NCBI RefSeq assembly: GCF_002887815.1
Contig: NZ_PDHO01000025.1
Span: 1 to 64,000 of the forward strand
DNA from: Mycobacterium sp. ENV421
GTDB taxonomy: Bacteria; Actinomycetota; Actinomycetes; Mycobacteriales; Mycobacteriaceae
DNA: 64,000 bases
Direction: 5' to 3'
Made by a program: the position numbers and the translations under genes
Part shown: positions 44,648-53,115 of the stretch, one piece after another
Position numbering within the stretch: the stretch's first letter is position 1
Layout of the letters: each line of letters starts with the position of its first letter
Notes under the pieces: model-generated
What the model was told of the DNA's origin: nothing
The model's database searches: none
The model's input: the letters and a program-made list of their open reading frames with translations, nothing else

Positions 44648-45655
44648 TCAGCCGTGTCGGTTGATCGTGTAGTCCATCAGTGACGCCAGTGCGCGACGGC
44701 CCGGTCCGTCGGGCAAACCGGCCAGCTCGTCGCCGGCCTGCTCGGCGTAGCGCTGCACGGTGGCCTTGGCCTTGGCGATGCCGTCCCCGGCGCGCAGCAG
44801 TGCAAGCGCCTCGGCCAGGGCGTCGTCGTCCTCGATCGGGCCCTTCACCAGCTCACGCAGCCGCTCGGCGTCCGGACCGGTCTCTTGCAGCGCGTACAGC
44901 ACGGGCAGCGTGTGCACGCCTTCACGGAGGTCGGTGCCCGGTGTCTTTCCCGACTCATCGGGATCGCTGTCGATGTCGATGATGTCGTCGGAGATCTGGA
45001 ACGCGGTGCCCACGATCCCGCCGAGCCGGCCGAGCCGCTCGATCTGGTCGTCGTTGGCGCCGGCGAACGTGGCCCCGAATCGACCCGACGCCGCGATCAG
45101 GCAGGCGGTCTTCTCGTAGATCACCTTGAGGTAGTGGTCGACCGGGTCCACCCCGTTGGTGTTGCCCTTGGTTTCGCGCATCTGACCGGTGACCAACTGA
45201 GCGAACGTCTCGGCGATGATCCGGACCGCGTCCGGGCCCAACCGGCTCACCAGCCGCGACGCCGTCGCGAACAGGTAGTCGCCGGCCAGGATCGCGATGT
45301 TGTTGCCCCAGCGGGCGTTGGCGCTGGGCGCCCCGCGCCGCATCTGCGCCTCGTCCATGACGTCGTCGTGATACAGCGTGGCCAGGTGCACCAGCTCGAT
45401 CACCGCGCCCGCCACCGTGACCTGCCAAGCGTCTGGCTCCGGGCCGATCTGCGCGGACAACACCGTGAACAGCGGCCGGAAGCGCTTGCCGCCGGCCTCG
45501 AACAGGTGCACGACGGCTTCAGTCATCAGCTCGTCACCGCCACGCAGTTCGGTGCTCATGAGCTCTTCGACACGACCTACCCCGTCGCGGACGTTCTTGG
45601 CGAAAGCCGGATCACCAAAGTCCACCCCTGCTACCACCGTGGCCGGAGTACTCAC
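44648..45655 (-). CDS. grcC: all-trans polyprenyl diphosphate synthase (menaquinone side chain)
   Basis: 335 residues from a GTG at 45655. First Asp-rich motif LYHDDVMDEAQMRRG at ~93-107, second motif ISDDIIDID at ~220-228, and FRPLF near 58 for isopentenyl diphosphate binding. The residues before the first motif are small or medium sized (LVHLATL), consistent with a long-chain product. It adds isopentenyl units to make the polyprenyl tail that MenA attaches to the quinone ring. Corresponds to Rv0562 (grcC1). It is divergent from menJ, with only 20 bases between starts. Confidence 0.9.
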   Translation of the reverse strand: MSTPATVVAGVDFGDPAFAKNVRDGVGRVEELMSTELRGGDELMTEAVVHLFEAGGKRFRPLFTVLSAQIGPEPDAWQVTVAGAVIELVHLATLYHDDVMDEAQMRRGAPSANARWGNNIAILAGDYLFATASRLVSRLGPDAVRIIAETFAQLVTGQMRETKGNTNGVDPVDHYLKVIYEKTACLIAASGRFGATFAGANDDQIERLGRLGGIVGTAFQISDDIIDIDSDPDESGKTPGTDLREGVHTLPVLYALQETGPDAERLRELVKGPIEDDDALAEALALLRAGDGIAKAKATVQRYAEQAGDELAGLPDGPGRRALASLMDYTINRHG

Positions 45656-45661
45656 CCTGCC

Positions 45662-45669
45662 AACATACT
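45662..45669. promoter_or_regulatory. overlapping divergent -10 elements for grcC and menJ
   Basis: On the minus strand TATGTT (45667 to 45662) is 6 bases from the grcC GTG at 45655. On the plus strand CATACT (45664-45669) is 6 bases from the menJ ATG at 45676. Both spacings put +1 exactly on the start codon, so two leaderless transcripts would start from overlapping -10 boxes. Confidence 0.45.
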
Positions 45670-45675
45670 GGGGGC

Positions 45676-46896
45676 ATGGACTTGCGGGCAGACCTGGTGG
45701 TCGTCGGGGCGGGACCGGCCGGCTCGGCGGCGGCCGCCTGGGCTGCCCGGCGCGGTCACGACGTGCTCGTCGTCGATGCCGCCGAGTTCCCCCGCGACAA
45801 GCCCTGCGGCGACGGATTGACCCCGCGCGCGGTGCTCGAGCTGCAGCGGCTCGGGCTCGGCGACTGGCTCGACGGCCACATCCGTCATCACGGGCTGCGG
45901 CTGTCCGGGTTCGGCGCCGACGTCGAGGTCAAGTGGCCGGGGCCGTCGTTTCCGTCCGGCGGGTCGGCGGTGCCGCGCACCGAACTCGACGACCGGATCC
46001 GCAAGGTCGCCGAGGATGCCGGCGCGGCCATGCTGCTGGGCGTGAAAGCCGTTGACGTATCTCGTGATTCGCGTGGCCACGTGGACGCTGTGGTGCTGGC
46101 CGACGGATCGCGGGTGTCGTGCCGGTGGGTGATCGTGGCCGACGGCGCACGCTCCCCGTTCGGCCGGGTGCTCGGCAGGCAGTGGCACCAGGAGACGGTG
46201 TACGGGGTGGCGGCGCGCGGATACCTCGCGTCGCCGCGGTCCTCGGAGCCGTGGATCTCCTCGGATCTGGAGTTGCGTTCCGTCGACGGGCAGGTGCTGC
46301 CCGGCTACGGCTGGATCTTCCCGCTGGGCAATGGCGAGGTGAACATCGGCGTCGGCGCGCTGGCCACGGCTAAGCGGCCCGCCGACGTGGCGTTGCGGCC
46401 ACTGATCAAGCACTACACCGACCTCAAGCGGGCGTCGTGGGGATTCGAGGGTCCGCCGCGAGCGGTGTCCTCGGCACTGCTTCCGATGGGTGGGGCGGTC
46501 TCCCGTGTGGCCGGACCCAACTGGGTGCTGATCGGCGATGCCGCGGCGTGCGTGAACCCGCTCAACGGCGAGGGCATCGACTACGGCCTGGAAACCGGGC
46601 GGCTGGCTGCCGAGATGCTGGGCTCCGGCGACCTGTCGCAGGCGTGGCCCGCGATGCTGCAGGCGCACTACGGGCGCGGCTTCTCGGTGGCCCGTCGGCT
46701 GGGGTTGCTGCTGACGCTGCCGCGCTTCCTGCCACTGACCGGGCCGGTCGCGATGCGTTCGTCGCGGCTGATGGGCGTCGCGGTGCGGGTGATGGGCAAC
46801 CTGGTCACCGACGAGGACGCCGACCTGGTGGCGCGGGCCTGGCGCGTCGCGGGGATGGGATCGCGAATCCTGGACCGGCGCAAGCCGTTCAGCTGA
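45676..46896 (+). CDS. menJ: MenJ, menaquinone beta-isoprene reductase (geranylgeranyl reductase family)
   Basis: 406 residues. N-terminal FAD motif DLVVVGAGPAGSAAA and the family motif PRDKPCGDGLTPRAV at ~38-52. The second FAD motif is LIGDAAACVNPLNGEGIDYGLETG at ~285-308, the classical GD segment. MenJ (Rv0561c) saturates the second isoprene unit of menaquinone-9 to give MK-9(II-H2). Its divergent partner makes the polyprenyl tail. No membrane segment is needed; the enzyme is membrane-associated. Confidence 0.92.
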   Translation: MDLRADLVVVGAGPAGSAAAAWAARRGHDVLVVDAAEFPRDKPCGDGLTPRAVLELQRLGLGDWLDGHIRHHGLRLSGFGADVEVKWPGPSFPSGGSAVPRTELDDRIRKVAEDAGAAMLLGVKAVDVSRDSRGHVDAVVLADGSRVSCRWVIVADGARSPFGRVLGRQWHQETVYGVAARGYLASPRSSEPWISSDLELRSVDGQVLPGYGWIFPLGNGEVNIGVGALATAKRPADVALRPLIKHYTDLKRASWGFEGPPRAVSSALLPMGGAVSRVAGPNWVLIGDAAACVNPLNGEGIDYGLETGRLAAEMLGSGDLSQAWPAMLQAHYGRGFSVARRLGLLLTLPRFLPLTGPVAMRSSRLMGVAVRVMGNLVTDEDADLVARAWRVAGMGSRILDRRKPFS

Positions 46897-46986
46897 GCGG
46901 AAGCTGCACCCGCTCGACTGCGCGAACGCGTGGTTGGTCGACGCGGACCCATCCGGCGTCGTGACCCCGGGGCCGTAAACCTGGAC

Positions 46987-47655
46987 CTAGATCAAAAGCC
47001 TGGACTCGACCGGCTCGTCGGTATCGACGGCGTGCCTCAGGGCCGCCTCGATTCCCGCCGCGACGCCCGTCACCGCGGTCTCCACCGACATGCTCGGGGC
47101 CCCGAGGTTGCGGCCCAGAGCGGCCACTTCGGGCAGATGCGGCAGGTGGATCCATCCCGCACGGATCGGCAGGTCGTGATGGGCGATGTGGTGCAGCATT
47201 CCGTACATCAAGTGGTTGCAGACGAACGTGCCTGCCGCATCGGAGATGTCGGCCGGAATGCCGGCGGCTCGCATGGCCATCACCATGGCCTTGATCGGGA
47301 GCGTGGCGTGATACGCGATCGGGCCACCGGGCACCGTCGGTTCGCCGTCGAGCACCATCCCGGCGTTGTCGGCCAGCCCGTAGCGCGCGCAGTCGTTGAG
47401 ATTCTGCGCCAGTCTTTCCACGGTGATCATGGCGCGCCCGCCGTATTCGCCGAGCATGACCACCAACCCGGGTTGCACATCGTCGACCGCTCGCACTGCC
47501 TCAGCGATGGACTCGAAGTATGTGTTCGGCACAATGCGCGAGACCACCGTCGCCCCGGCGATGACCGTCCCGTCGAGGGCCTCGGCGGTCAGCTGGGCCG
47601 GATTGCGGGGCGTCGAGCCGTAGGGACCGAACCCGGTCACGAGGACAGTCGGCAT
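46987..47655 (-). CDS. pcp: pyrrolidone-carboxylate peptidase (pyroglutamyl peptidase I)
   Basis: 222 residues from ATG 47655, with GGAGG nine bases upstream; longer upstream frame is non-conserved. The start VLVTGFGPYG and the catalytic residues are intact: Glu80 in GGRAMITVER, Cys146 in AGTFVCNHLMYG, and His170 in GWIHLPHLPE. It removes N-terminal pyroglutamate from peptides in the cytoplasm. Located between menJ and the desaturase-like gene, a site where M. tuberculosis, as I recall, has other genes (Rv0559c, Rv0560c). Confidence 0.92.
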   Translation of the reverse strand: MPTVLVTGFGPYGSTPRNPAQLTAEALDGTVIAGATVVSRIVPNTYFESIAEAVRAVDDVQPGLVVMLGEYGGRAMITVERLAQNLNDCARYGLADNAGMVLDGEPTVPGGPIAYHATLPIKAMVMAMRAAGIPADISDAAGTFVCNHLMYGMLHHIAHHDLPIRAGWIHLPHLPEVAALGRNLGAPSMSVETAVTGVAAGIEAALRHAVDTDEPVESRLLI

Positions 47656-47761
47656 GTCAGCAACCTCCGCAGCCATCCGACCACACATCGGTGATGGTGT
47701 CTGCCCGTGAGCGGACGACATTGGTAATGACAAATTTGACAAAACTTGCCCAAATCGGCGC

Positions 47762-47767
47762 TAAGCT
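47762..47767 (+). promoter_or_regulatory. putative -10 element for leaderless transcript
   Basis: TAAGCT fits TANNNT and ends 8 bases before the ATG at 47775. A TTGACA lies at 47736-47741, but a 20-base spacer is longer than usual, so the -35 is doubtful. Confidence 0.35.
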
Positions 47768-47774
47768 CCACCGC

Positions 47775-49340
47775 ATGAGTGACTACGACGCGATCATCGT
47801 GGGGGCCGGACACAACGGTCTGACCGCCGCGGTGGTGCTGCAGCGAGCCGGCTTGCGCACGCTCTGCCTGGAGGCCAACACCTATAGCGGCGGCATGTCC
47901 GCCACCGTCGAGTTGATCGACGGCTTCAAATACGAGATCGCCGGATCCGTGCGCTTTCCCACCGCGCAGAAGATCAACAGCGAGCTGGGCCTGGACACAT
48001 TGCCGACCATCGAGTCAGAGATCATGTCGGTCAACCTCGGGGAAAACGGCGAGGAAGCAATGGTCTTCCACAGCGACCCGATGGCGATGATGACCCATCT
48101 CAACGAGAAGCACGGCATGGACGCCGTGATGGCCATGGCGAACCTGTACGCCTGGAGCAGCGGTCCGGGTAAGGCGCTGGGCCGCTTCGACGCGCTGGCG
48201 CCGCCGAAGACCATCGACGAGATGTATGCCTGTGCCGCAGACGAAAACGAGCGGCGTGCCATCCACGAGATGCTGTTCGGCTCGGCGATGGACGTCGTCG
48301 ACCGATTCCTGCCCGACAAAGAAAAGCACTCCGTGATCCGCGGCATGCTGGCGTTCCTGGCGGTCAACTCCACCTACCGCGGCCCGTACACCCCGGGCAG
48401 CGCAACATGTTTGGCGTTCGCGATGGCGATGCCCCCGGAGGGCGGCCAGATGACCACCAAACTCAAAGGCGGAATCGGCGTGCTCGCCGAGCATCTGCGG
48501 GACCTGTTCGTCGACGCGGCCGGGGAGATGCGCTACCGCACCAAGGTCGAACAGATCCTCGTCGAGGACGGCAAGGTCACCGGGGTGCGCCTCAAAGACG
48601 GCGAAGTGATCAATGCACCGATCGTGGTGTCCAACCTTGCCCCGGAGACCACGCTGCTGGATCTTGTTGGTGTCGACCATCTTCCGTCATCGCTGGTGAC
48701 CAGGCTGGGCGGTCGCGATCACCGGGCGTCCTTCATGCAGATCCACTTCGCCCTGGACGGGCTGCCCCAGTACGCCGCGCCCTACGACTTCCTCAACGAG
48801 CCCGGCATGCAGATGTCGGTCGGCATGTTCGGTTCACCGGAAGAGCAGCAGCGCCAGTGGGAGATGGCCCGGGGCGGCGACGTGCCGGACAACCCCGCGC
48901 TGTCGATCCAGATGCCCACGGTCGGCGATCCCGAGATGGCACCCGAGGGCAAGCACGCGGCCAGCGTGTACGCCTACGGCTTCCCGATCGAGGCGCCGCG
49001 CGATCAGCACGGTCAACTGAAAACCGTTATGGCGGAACGGGTTGTCGACAAGATCACCCGCTACGCACCGAACTTCAAAGACATCCTGATCCGCGACATC
49101 ACGTTCGCGCCCTATCACATGAACACCATGTTCGCCGCGCCCAACGGCGACTTCTGCCACGGGCTGCTGCAGCCCGAGCTGATGGGTGTCAACCGGCCGG
49201 GACCCAAGGGGTTCATCGACGAGCCGATCCCGATCGAGGGCCTCTACCTGGGCGGCGCGGGCTGCCACGGCGGACCGGGCATCACGTTCATCCCCGGCTA
49301 CAACGCCGGCTATCAGGTGCTCGAAGACGCCGGCCGCTAG
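47775..49340 (+). CDS. phytoene desaturase-like FAD oxidoreductase
   Basis: 521 residues from ATG 47775; an in-frame ATG at 47727 would add 16 residues. N-terminal FAD motif YDAIIVGAGHNGLTAAVVLQ, then EANTYSGGMSATVE, which is the amine-oxidase/CrtI GG-doublet region. C-terminal LYLGGAGCHGGPGITFIPGYNAG is the second FAD motif. Proteins of this group (COG1233-like) dehydrogenate or isomerise lipids or polyenes; no carotenoid gene is nearby, so the substrate is unknown. It is divergent from pcp and converges on menG, with 6 bases between stops. Confidence 0.82.
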   Translation: MSDYDAIIVGAGHNGLTAAVVLQRAGLRTLCLEANTYSGGMSATVELIDGFKYEIAGSVRFPTAQKINSELGLDTLPTIESEIMSVNLGENGEEAMVFHSDPMAMMTHLNEKHGMDAVMAMANLYAWSSGPGKALGRFDALAPPKTIDEMYACAADENERRAIHEMLFGSAMDVVDRFLPDKEKHSVIRGMLAFLAVNSTYRGPYTPGSATCLAFAMAMPPEGGQMTTKLKGGIGVLAEHLRDLFVDAAGEMRYRTKVEQILVEDGKVTGVRLKDGEVINAPIVVSNLAPETTLLDLVGVDHLPSSLVTRLGGRDHRASFMQIHFALDGLPQYAAPYDFLNEPGMQMSVGMFGSPEEQQRQWEMARGGDVPDNPALSIQMPTVGDPEMAPEGKHAASVYAYGFPIEAPRDQHGQLKTVMAERVVDKITRYAPNFKDILIRDITFAPYHMNTMFAAPNGDFCHGLLQPELMGVNRPGPKGFIDEPIPIEGLYLGGAGCHGGPGITFIPGYNAGYQVLEDAGR

Positions 49341-49346
49341 CGGAGG

Positions 49347-50033
49347 CTAGGCCTTGACGGCGTAGTGCAGCGCGACGATCCCGCCGGTCAGGTTGCGCCA
49401 CCGCACACCCGACCAGCCGGCATCGCGAATCTGCCCGGCCAGCGCCGCCTGATCGGGCCATGCCCGGATGGACTCGGCCAGATAGACGTAGGCGTCCGGG
49501 TTGCTCGACACCGCGCGGGCCACCCGCGGCAGCGCCTGCATCAGGTACTCCTTGTAGACGGTCGAGAACACCGGCACGACGGGGGTGGAGAACTCGCACA
49601 CCACCAGCCGGCCGCCGGGGCGGGTCACCCGCGCCATCTCGCGCAGGCCCGCCGGGTGGTCGACGACATTGCGCAACCCGAAGCTGATCGTCACCGCGTC
49701 GAACACCGCGTCTCCGAACGGCAGCTTGGTCGCGTCGGCCGCCACCTTCGGCACCGGCCGTGCGGCGCCGGCCCGCAGCATGCCGACCGAGAAGTCCGCG
49801 GCCACACACCACGCGCCCGAGCGGGCCAGCTCAACCGTCGACACCGCGGTCCCCGCCGCGAGGTCCAGCACCCGGTCACCGGGTCCGATGCCCAGCGCCG
49901 ACCGGGTCGCCCGCCGCCAGGCGCGGTCCTGCCCCAGCGACAGCACAGTGTTGGTGATGTCATACCGCCGCGCGACAGCGTCGAACATCGACGCCACATC
50001 GCGGGGATCCTTGTCCAGCGTCGCGCGGCTCAC
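49347..50033 (-). CDS. menG: demethylmenaquinone C-methyltransferase
   Basis: 228 residues from a GTG at 50033. SAM-binding motif I VLDLAAGTAVST at ~53-64, plus the UbiE/MenG signatures YDITNTVLSLGQDRAWRR at ~24-41 and RVTRPGGRLVVCEFS near 140. It performs the last methylation of menaquinone synthesis. Corresponds to Rv0558. TAGCGT on the minus strand (50046 to 50041) ends 8 bases before the GTG, so the message is probably leaderless. It lies 54 bases from the divergent SDR gene. Confidence 0.92.
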   Translation of the reverse strand: MSRATLDKDPRDVASMFDAVARRYDITNTVLSLGQDRAWRRATRSALGIGPGDRVLDLAAGTAVSTVELARSGAWCVAADFSVGMLRAGAARPVPKVAADATKLPFGDAVFDAVTISFGLRNVVDHPAGLREMARVTRPGGRLVVCEFSTPVVPVFSTVYKEYLMQALPRVARAVSSNPDAYVYLAESIRAWPDQAALAGQIRDAGWSGVRWRNLTGGIVALHYAVKA

Positions 50034-50040
50034 GGTGCCG

Positions 50041-50046
50041 ACGCTA
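50041..50046 (-). promoter_or_regulatory. putative -10 element for leaderless menG transcript
   Basis: Minus-strand TAGCGT fits TANNNT and places +1 at 50034, one base before the menG GTG. There is no ribosome-binding site. Confidence 0.4.
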
Positions 50047-50089
50047 CCCGAGCGGGAATGCTGAGCCTGTCGATGCGTTGGCTAGACGC

Positions 50090-50914
50090 ATGAGCGAAAA
50101 AGTGTGGTTCATCACCGGGACATCGCGCGGCTTCGGCCGGGAGTGGGCGATCGCCGCCCTGGACCGCGGCGACAAGGTCGCTGCCACGGCGCGCAACACC
50201 GACACCCTGTCCGACCTGGTCGACCGGTATGGCGACGCGATCCTGCCGATCCAGCTCGACGTCACCGACCGGGACGCCGACTTCGCCGCCGTCACGCACG
50301 CGCACGACCACTTCGGGCGGCTGGACATCGTGGTCAACAACGCCGGCTACGGGCACTTCGGTTTCATCGAGGAACTGTCCGAGAGCGATGCACGCGACCA
50401 ACTCGAAACCAACGTCTTCGGCGCACTGTGGATCACCCAGGCCGCGCTGCCGTATCTGCGCGCCCAGGGCAGCGGCCACATCATCCAGGTGTCGTCGATC
50501 GGCGGCATCACCGCGTTCCCGCTCGTGGGCATCTACCACGCCTCGAAGTGGGCACTCGAAGGGTTCTCGCAGGCGCTGGCCCAGGAGGTCGCCCCGTTCG
50601 GGATTCACGTCACGCTGATCGAGCCGGGCGGCTTCGACACCGACTGGTCCGGCTCGTCCTCGAGGCGGTCGGCCGAACTTCCCGACTACGCCGAACTGCA
50701 CCGGCAGGTCGACGAGGCCCGCAAGCAGCGCTGGTCTGCGCCCGGCAACCCCACGGCGTCGGCGTCGGCAATTCTCAAAGTCGTGGACGCGCCGACTCCC
50801 CCGCTGCGGGTGTTCTTCGGGGAGTCACCGCTGCAGACCGCGAAGGCCGACTACGAAAGCCGGATCGCCAACTGGGAGCAGTGGCAGCCGGTCGCCGTCG
50901 AGGCGCAGGGCTGA
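50090..50914 (+). CDS. short-chain dehydrogenase/reductase
   Basis: 274 residues. Cofactor motif TGTSRGFG at ~9-16, NNAG at ~86-89 (VVNNAGYG), catalytic Ser in VSSIGG near 141 and YHASK at ~154-158. This is the classical SDR set. The start ATG has no strong ribosome-binding site; a TTG at 50078 is in frame. The substrate cannot be told from sequence. It is divergent from menG. Confidence 0.88.
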   Translation: MSEKVWFITGTSRGFGREWAIAALDRGDKVAATARNTDTLSDLVDRYGDAILPIQLDVTDRDADFAAVTHAHDHFGRLDIVVNNAGYGHFGFIEELSESDARDQLETNVFGALWITQAALPYLRAQGSGHIIQVSSIGGITAFPLVGIYHASKWALEGFSQALAQEVAPFGIHVTLIEPGGFDTDWSGSSSRRSAELPDYAELHRQVDEARKQRWSAPGNPTASASAILKVVDAPTPPLRVFFGESPLQTAKADYESRIANWEQWQPVAVEAQG

Positions 50915-51079
50915 TCAGATCGCGTGCGCGTCGACTCTCGGTGATTGCCGCGCACGACTCGCCATGCGCTCGCTGAGGTGGATCAGGCGATCCTCGTGCC
51001 CAGCGGGCATGGTGTAAGCCAACTTACGGAGTTCGAGTGCGAATTCGCTGAGATCTTGGCGATACGACGCGTCGTTCAT
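50915..51079 (-). CDS. possible small 54-residue protein
   Basis: From ATG 51079, with GGGGGC about 7 bases upstream on the minus strand. The peptide is charged and helical (DLSEFALELRKLAYTMPAGHEDRLIHLSERMASRARQ style, broken here by description), with no signal or membrane segment. An in-frame ATG at 51157 would give 80 residues, but the extra part is low complexity. The stop directly abuts the SDR gene end (converging). Without comparative data I cannot confirm it; the remaining bases to 51231 show nothing else. Confidence 0.4.
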   Translation of the reverse strand: MNDASYRQDLSEFALELRKLAYTMPAGHEDRLIHLSERMASRARQSPRVDAHAI

Positions 51080-51231
51080 TCGGACGCCCCCAGGGCTAGG
51101 AGAGTTGGTGGTGACAGCGTTGTCATTGGCGTTCAGCGTTCCCCCGCTTGCGTTCAAGTGTGCGCCCGCCCACAGGCCATGAAAAGGCCTCTCAGGAACA
51201 ATTAAGGAAAGTCATTGCCGTTGCACCGAAC

Positions 51232-52362
51232 TCAGGCCGCGCGGCGCCGTCGCCCAGGGACCCGCACGGCCTCGTAGTGACCCAGCAACTCTTCGCAAAT
51301 CGCCGGCCACGTCCGCCCGAGCACACTGCGGCGCGCGGCAAGCGAATAGCGCGCCCGCTCGTCGAGCAGGTGATCGACCGATTGCGACAGTCGCGCTTCG
51401 AATTCCGCGACCGTCAATAACAGTCCGGTTCGGTACGGCGCCACCAGATCCCGCGGCCCACCGGCGTTCGGGGCGATGACCGGCAAACCCGACGCCATCG
51501 CTTCCTGCACGGCCTGGCAGAACGTCTCGTGCTCGCCCGGGTGGACGAAGACGTCCATGCTGGCGTATGCGGTGGCCAGCTGCTCGCCGTACAGCGCACC
51601 GGTGAACACCGCCGACGGCATGAGCGTGCGGAGCTTCTCGCGGTCGACACCGTCACCGACGATCACCAGCTGCAGATCGTCGCGTCGGGCCAGCACTGCC
51701 AGCCGCTCCACATGCTTCTCCGGTGCGAGCCGCCCGACGAAGCCGACGATCGGCTTGCCCGCCGGTGACCACCGCGCCCGCAGCTCGTTGCTGCGCGCCG
51801 ACGGCGCGAAGCCGGTGATGTCGACACCGCGAGCCCACTGAAACACCCGCGGAATGCCATGGGTGGCAAGATCTTCCATCGCCGCGGTGGACGGCGCCAA
51901 CGTCCGGTCGACGCGCGAATGCAGATGCCGGTTCCAGGCCCACGCCGCGCGCGAGGCGACGCCGATCCCGTAGCTCTGGGCGAATCCGGCGATGTCGGTC
52001 TGGTACACCGCGACGGTCGGCACACCCAGGAAACGAGCGGCTTGCATTCCGCCGTACCCGAGCAGTGCGGGTGACGCCAGATGCACGACATGCGGATCGA
52101 AGCCGCGCAGCACCCCCACCATGCGAGGCCGCGGCACCCCCAGCGGCAGTGACGTGACTTTGGGGAACATCCGCGACGGCACCCGGTGCACCCGGATCCC
52201 GTCGTGGATCCGATCGGCCGCCGGTTCACCCCGCGGGGTGTCCGGCGCGATCACGAGAGCTTCGTGGCCGGTGCGGCGGAGATGCTCGAGCACCCGCAAC
52301 ACCGAGTTGCTCACTCCGTTGACGTTGGGCAGGAAGGACTCGGCGACAATGGCAACGCGCAC
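51232..52362 (-). CDS. mgtA: MgtA, GDP-mannose-dependent alpha-mannosyltransferase (GT4)
   Basis: 376 residues from a GTG at 52362 giving VRVAIVAESFLPNVNGVS, the classical GT4 start. The upstream open frame is non-conserved. Donor-site motifs are FVGRLAPEKHVERL near 210-223 and the EX7E-type segment HETFCQAVQEAMASGLPVIAP near 295-315. Length and position match Rv0557 (MgtA, formerly called PimB), which transfers mannose to glucuronosyl diacylglycerol for lipomannan-like glycolipids. It acts at the cytoplasmic face of the membrane. The C-terminus is basic (PGRRRRAA). Confidence 0.88.
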   Translation of the reverse strand: MRVAIVAESFLPNVNGVSNSVLRVLEHLRRTGHEALVIAPDTPRGEPAADRIHDGIRVHRVPSRMFPKVTSLPLGVPRPRMVGVLRGFDPHVVHLASPALLGYGGMQAARFLGVPTVAVYQTDIAGFAQSYGIGVASRAAWAWNRHLHSRVDRTLAPSTAAMEDLATHGIPRVFQWARGVDITGFAPSARSNELRARWSPAGKPIVGFVGRLAPEKHVERLAVLARRDDLQLVIVGDGVDREKLRTLMPSAVFTGALYGEQLATAYASMDVFVHPGEHETFCQAVQEAMASGLPVIAPNAGGPRDLVAPYRTGLLLTVAEFEARLSQSVDHLLDERARYSLAARRSVLGRTWPAICEELLGHYEAVRVPGRRRRAA

Positions 52363-52440
52363 GACTTCGAGAGTGACAGCGGCGCCTGTCAGCGAGGTTG
52401 CGCCCAGGCATACACGACACGAAAAACAGGTGGAACGCGG

Positions 52441-52446
52441 TAGCGT
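52441..52446 (+). promoter_or_regulatory. putative -10 element for leaderless transcript
   Basis: TAGCGT places +1 exactly on the ATG at 52453 of the thioredoxin-fold lipoprotein gene. No ribosome-binding site precedes that start. Confidence 0.45.
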
Positions 52447-52452
52447 GCGAGC

Positions 52453-53115
52453 ATGCGGTTCTGGTCTGTGCTCGTGGTGGCGATCGTCGTGCTGACCTCC
52501 GGTTGTAGCAAGGAAATTGTCGGTGTGGCACAGGTGGATCCGCGCGGGCCGGGGACGGCGCTGAGCAAGGACGGCTACGGCATCGTGGCCGGCGACCCGA
52601 ACGCGCGGGTCCAGATCGAGTTGTACACCGAACCGCAATGCAGCCACTGCGCCGATCTGCAGAAGGACTTCGGCGACGACCTGGCCCGCTACATCGACCT
52701 CGGCCAGCTCGCCATCACCTACCGTCCGTTGACATTCCTGGACGACAAGCCCGGCGGCTACTCCGACCGGGTCAGCAACGCGATGTTCCTGGCGCCGGGC
52801 CCAGACACGTCAGGCAAGGCATTCCAGAGGTTCGTGCAAGACCTTTGGGGCCACCAGGATTCGCACGGCAAGGGACCCAGCGACGCTCAGATCGCCGACA
52901 TGGCTCGCGAGAGCGGAATTCCCGCCCAGGCCGTCGACGCGATGCGGGCAGGCAAGCCCGCGCTGGACGTCCAGGAGATGGCGGACACCAACTTCGAATA
53001 CCTCTATGAGATCGACGCCATCAACACCGGCACCCCAACGGTGTTCGACCTCAACACCAACGAGAAAATCGACATCTACGACAACAACTGGTTGTCCAAG
53101 CTGATGTCGACCTGA
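52453..53115 (+). CDS. DsbA-like thioredoxin-fold lipoprotein
   Basis: 220 residues. A type II signal peptide ends in the lipobox LTSGC, with the lipidated Cys at 18. The mature protein begins with a flexible linker and then a DsbA/thioredoxin fold with active site CSHC at 63-66 (TEPQCSHCADLQ). A cis-proline loop GTPTVFDL lies near 194-201. It would oxidise or isomerise disulfides outside the membrane. The last 40 bases overlap the 3' end of the convergent DUF3592 gene. Confidence 0.85.
   Translation: MRFWSVLVVAIVVLTSGCSKEIVGVAQVDPRGPGTALSKDGYGIVAGDPNARVQIELYTEPQCSHCADLQKDFGDDLARYIDLGQLAITYRPLTFLDDKPGGYSDRVSNAMFLAPGPDTSGKAFQRFVQDLWGHQDSHGKGPSDAQIADMARESGIPAQAVDAMRAGKPALDVQEMADTNFEYLYEIDAINTGTPTVFDLNTNEKIDIYDNNWLSKLMST

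Noticed and set aside
50990..51160. GGGGAAC on the minus strand as a SigE/SigH-type promoter
   Set aside because: No GTT at the 16-19 base spacing needed for that class.
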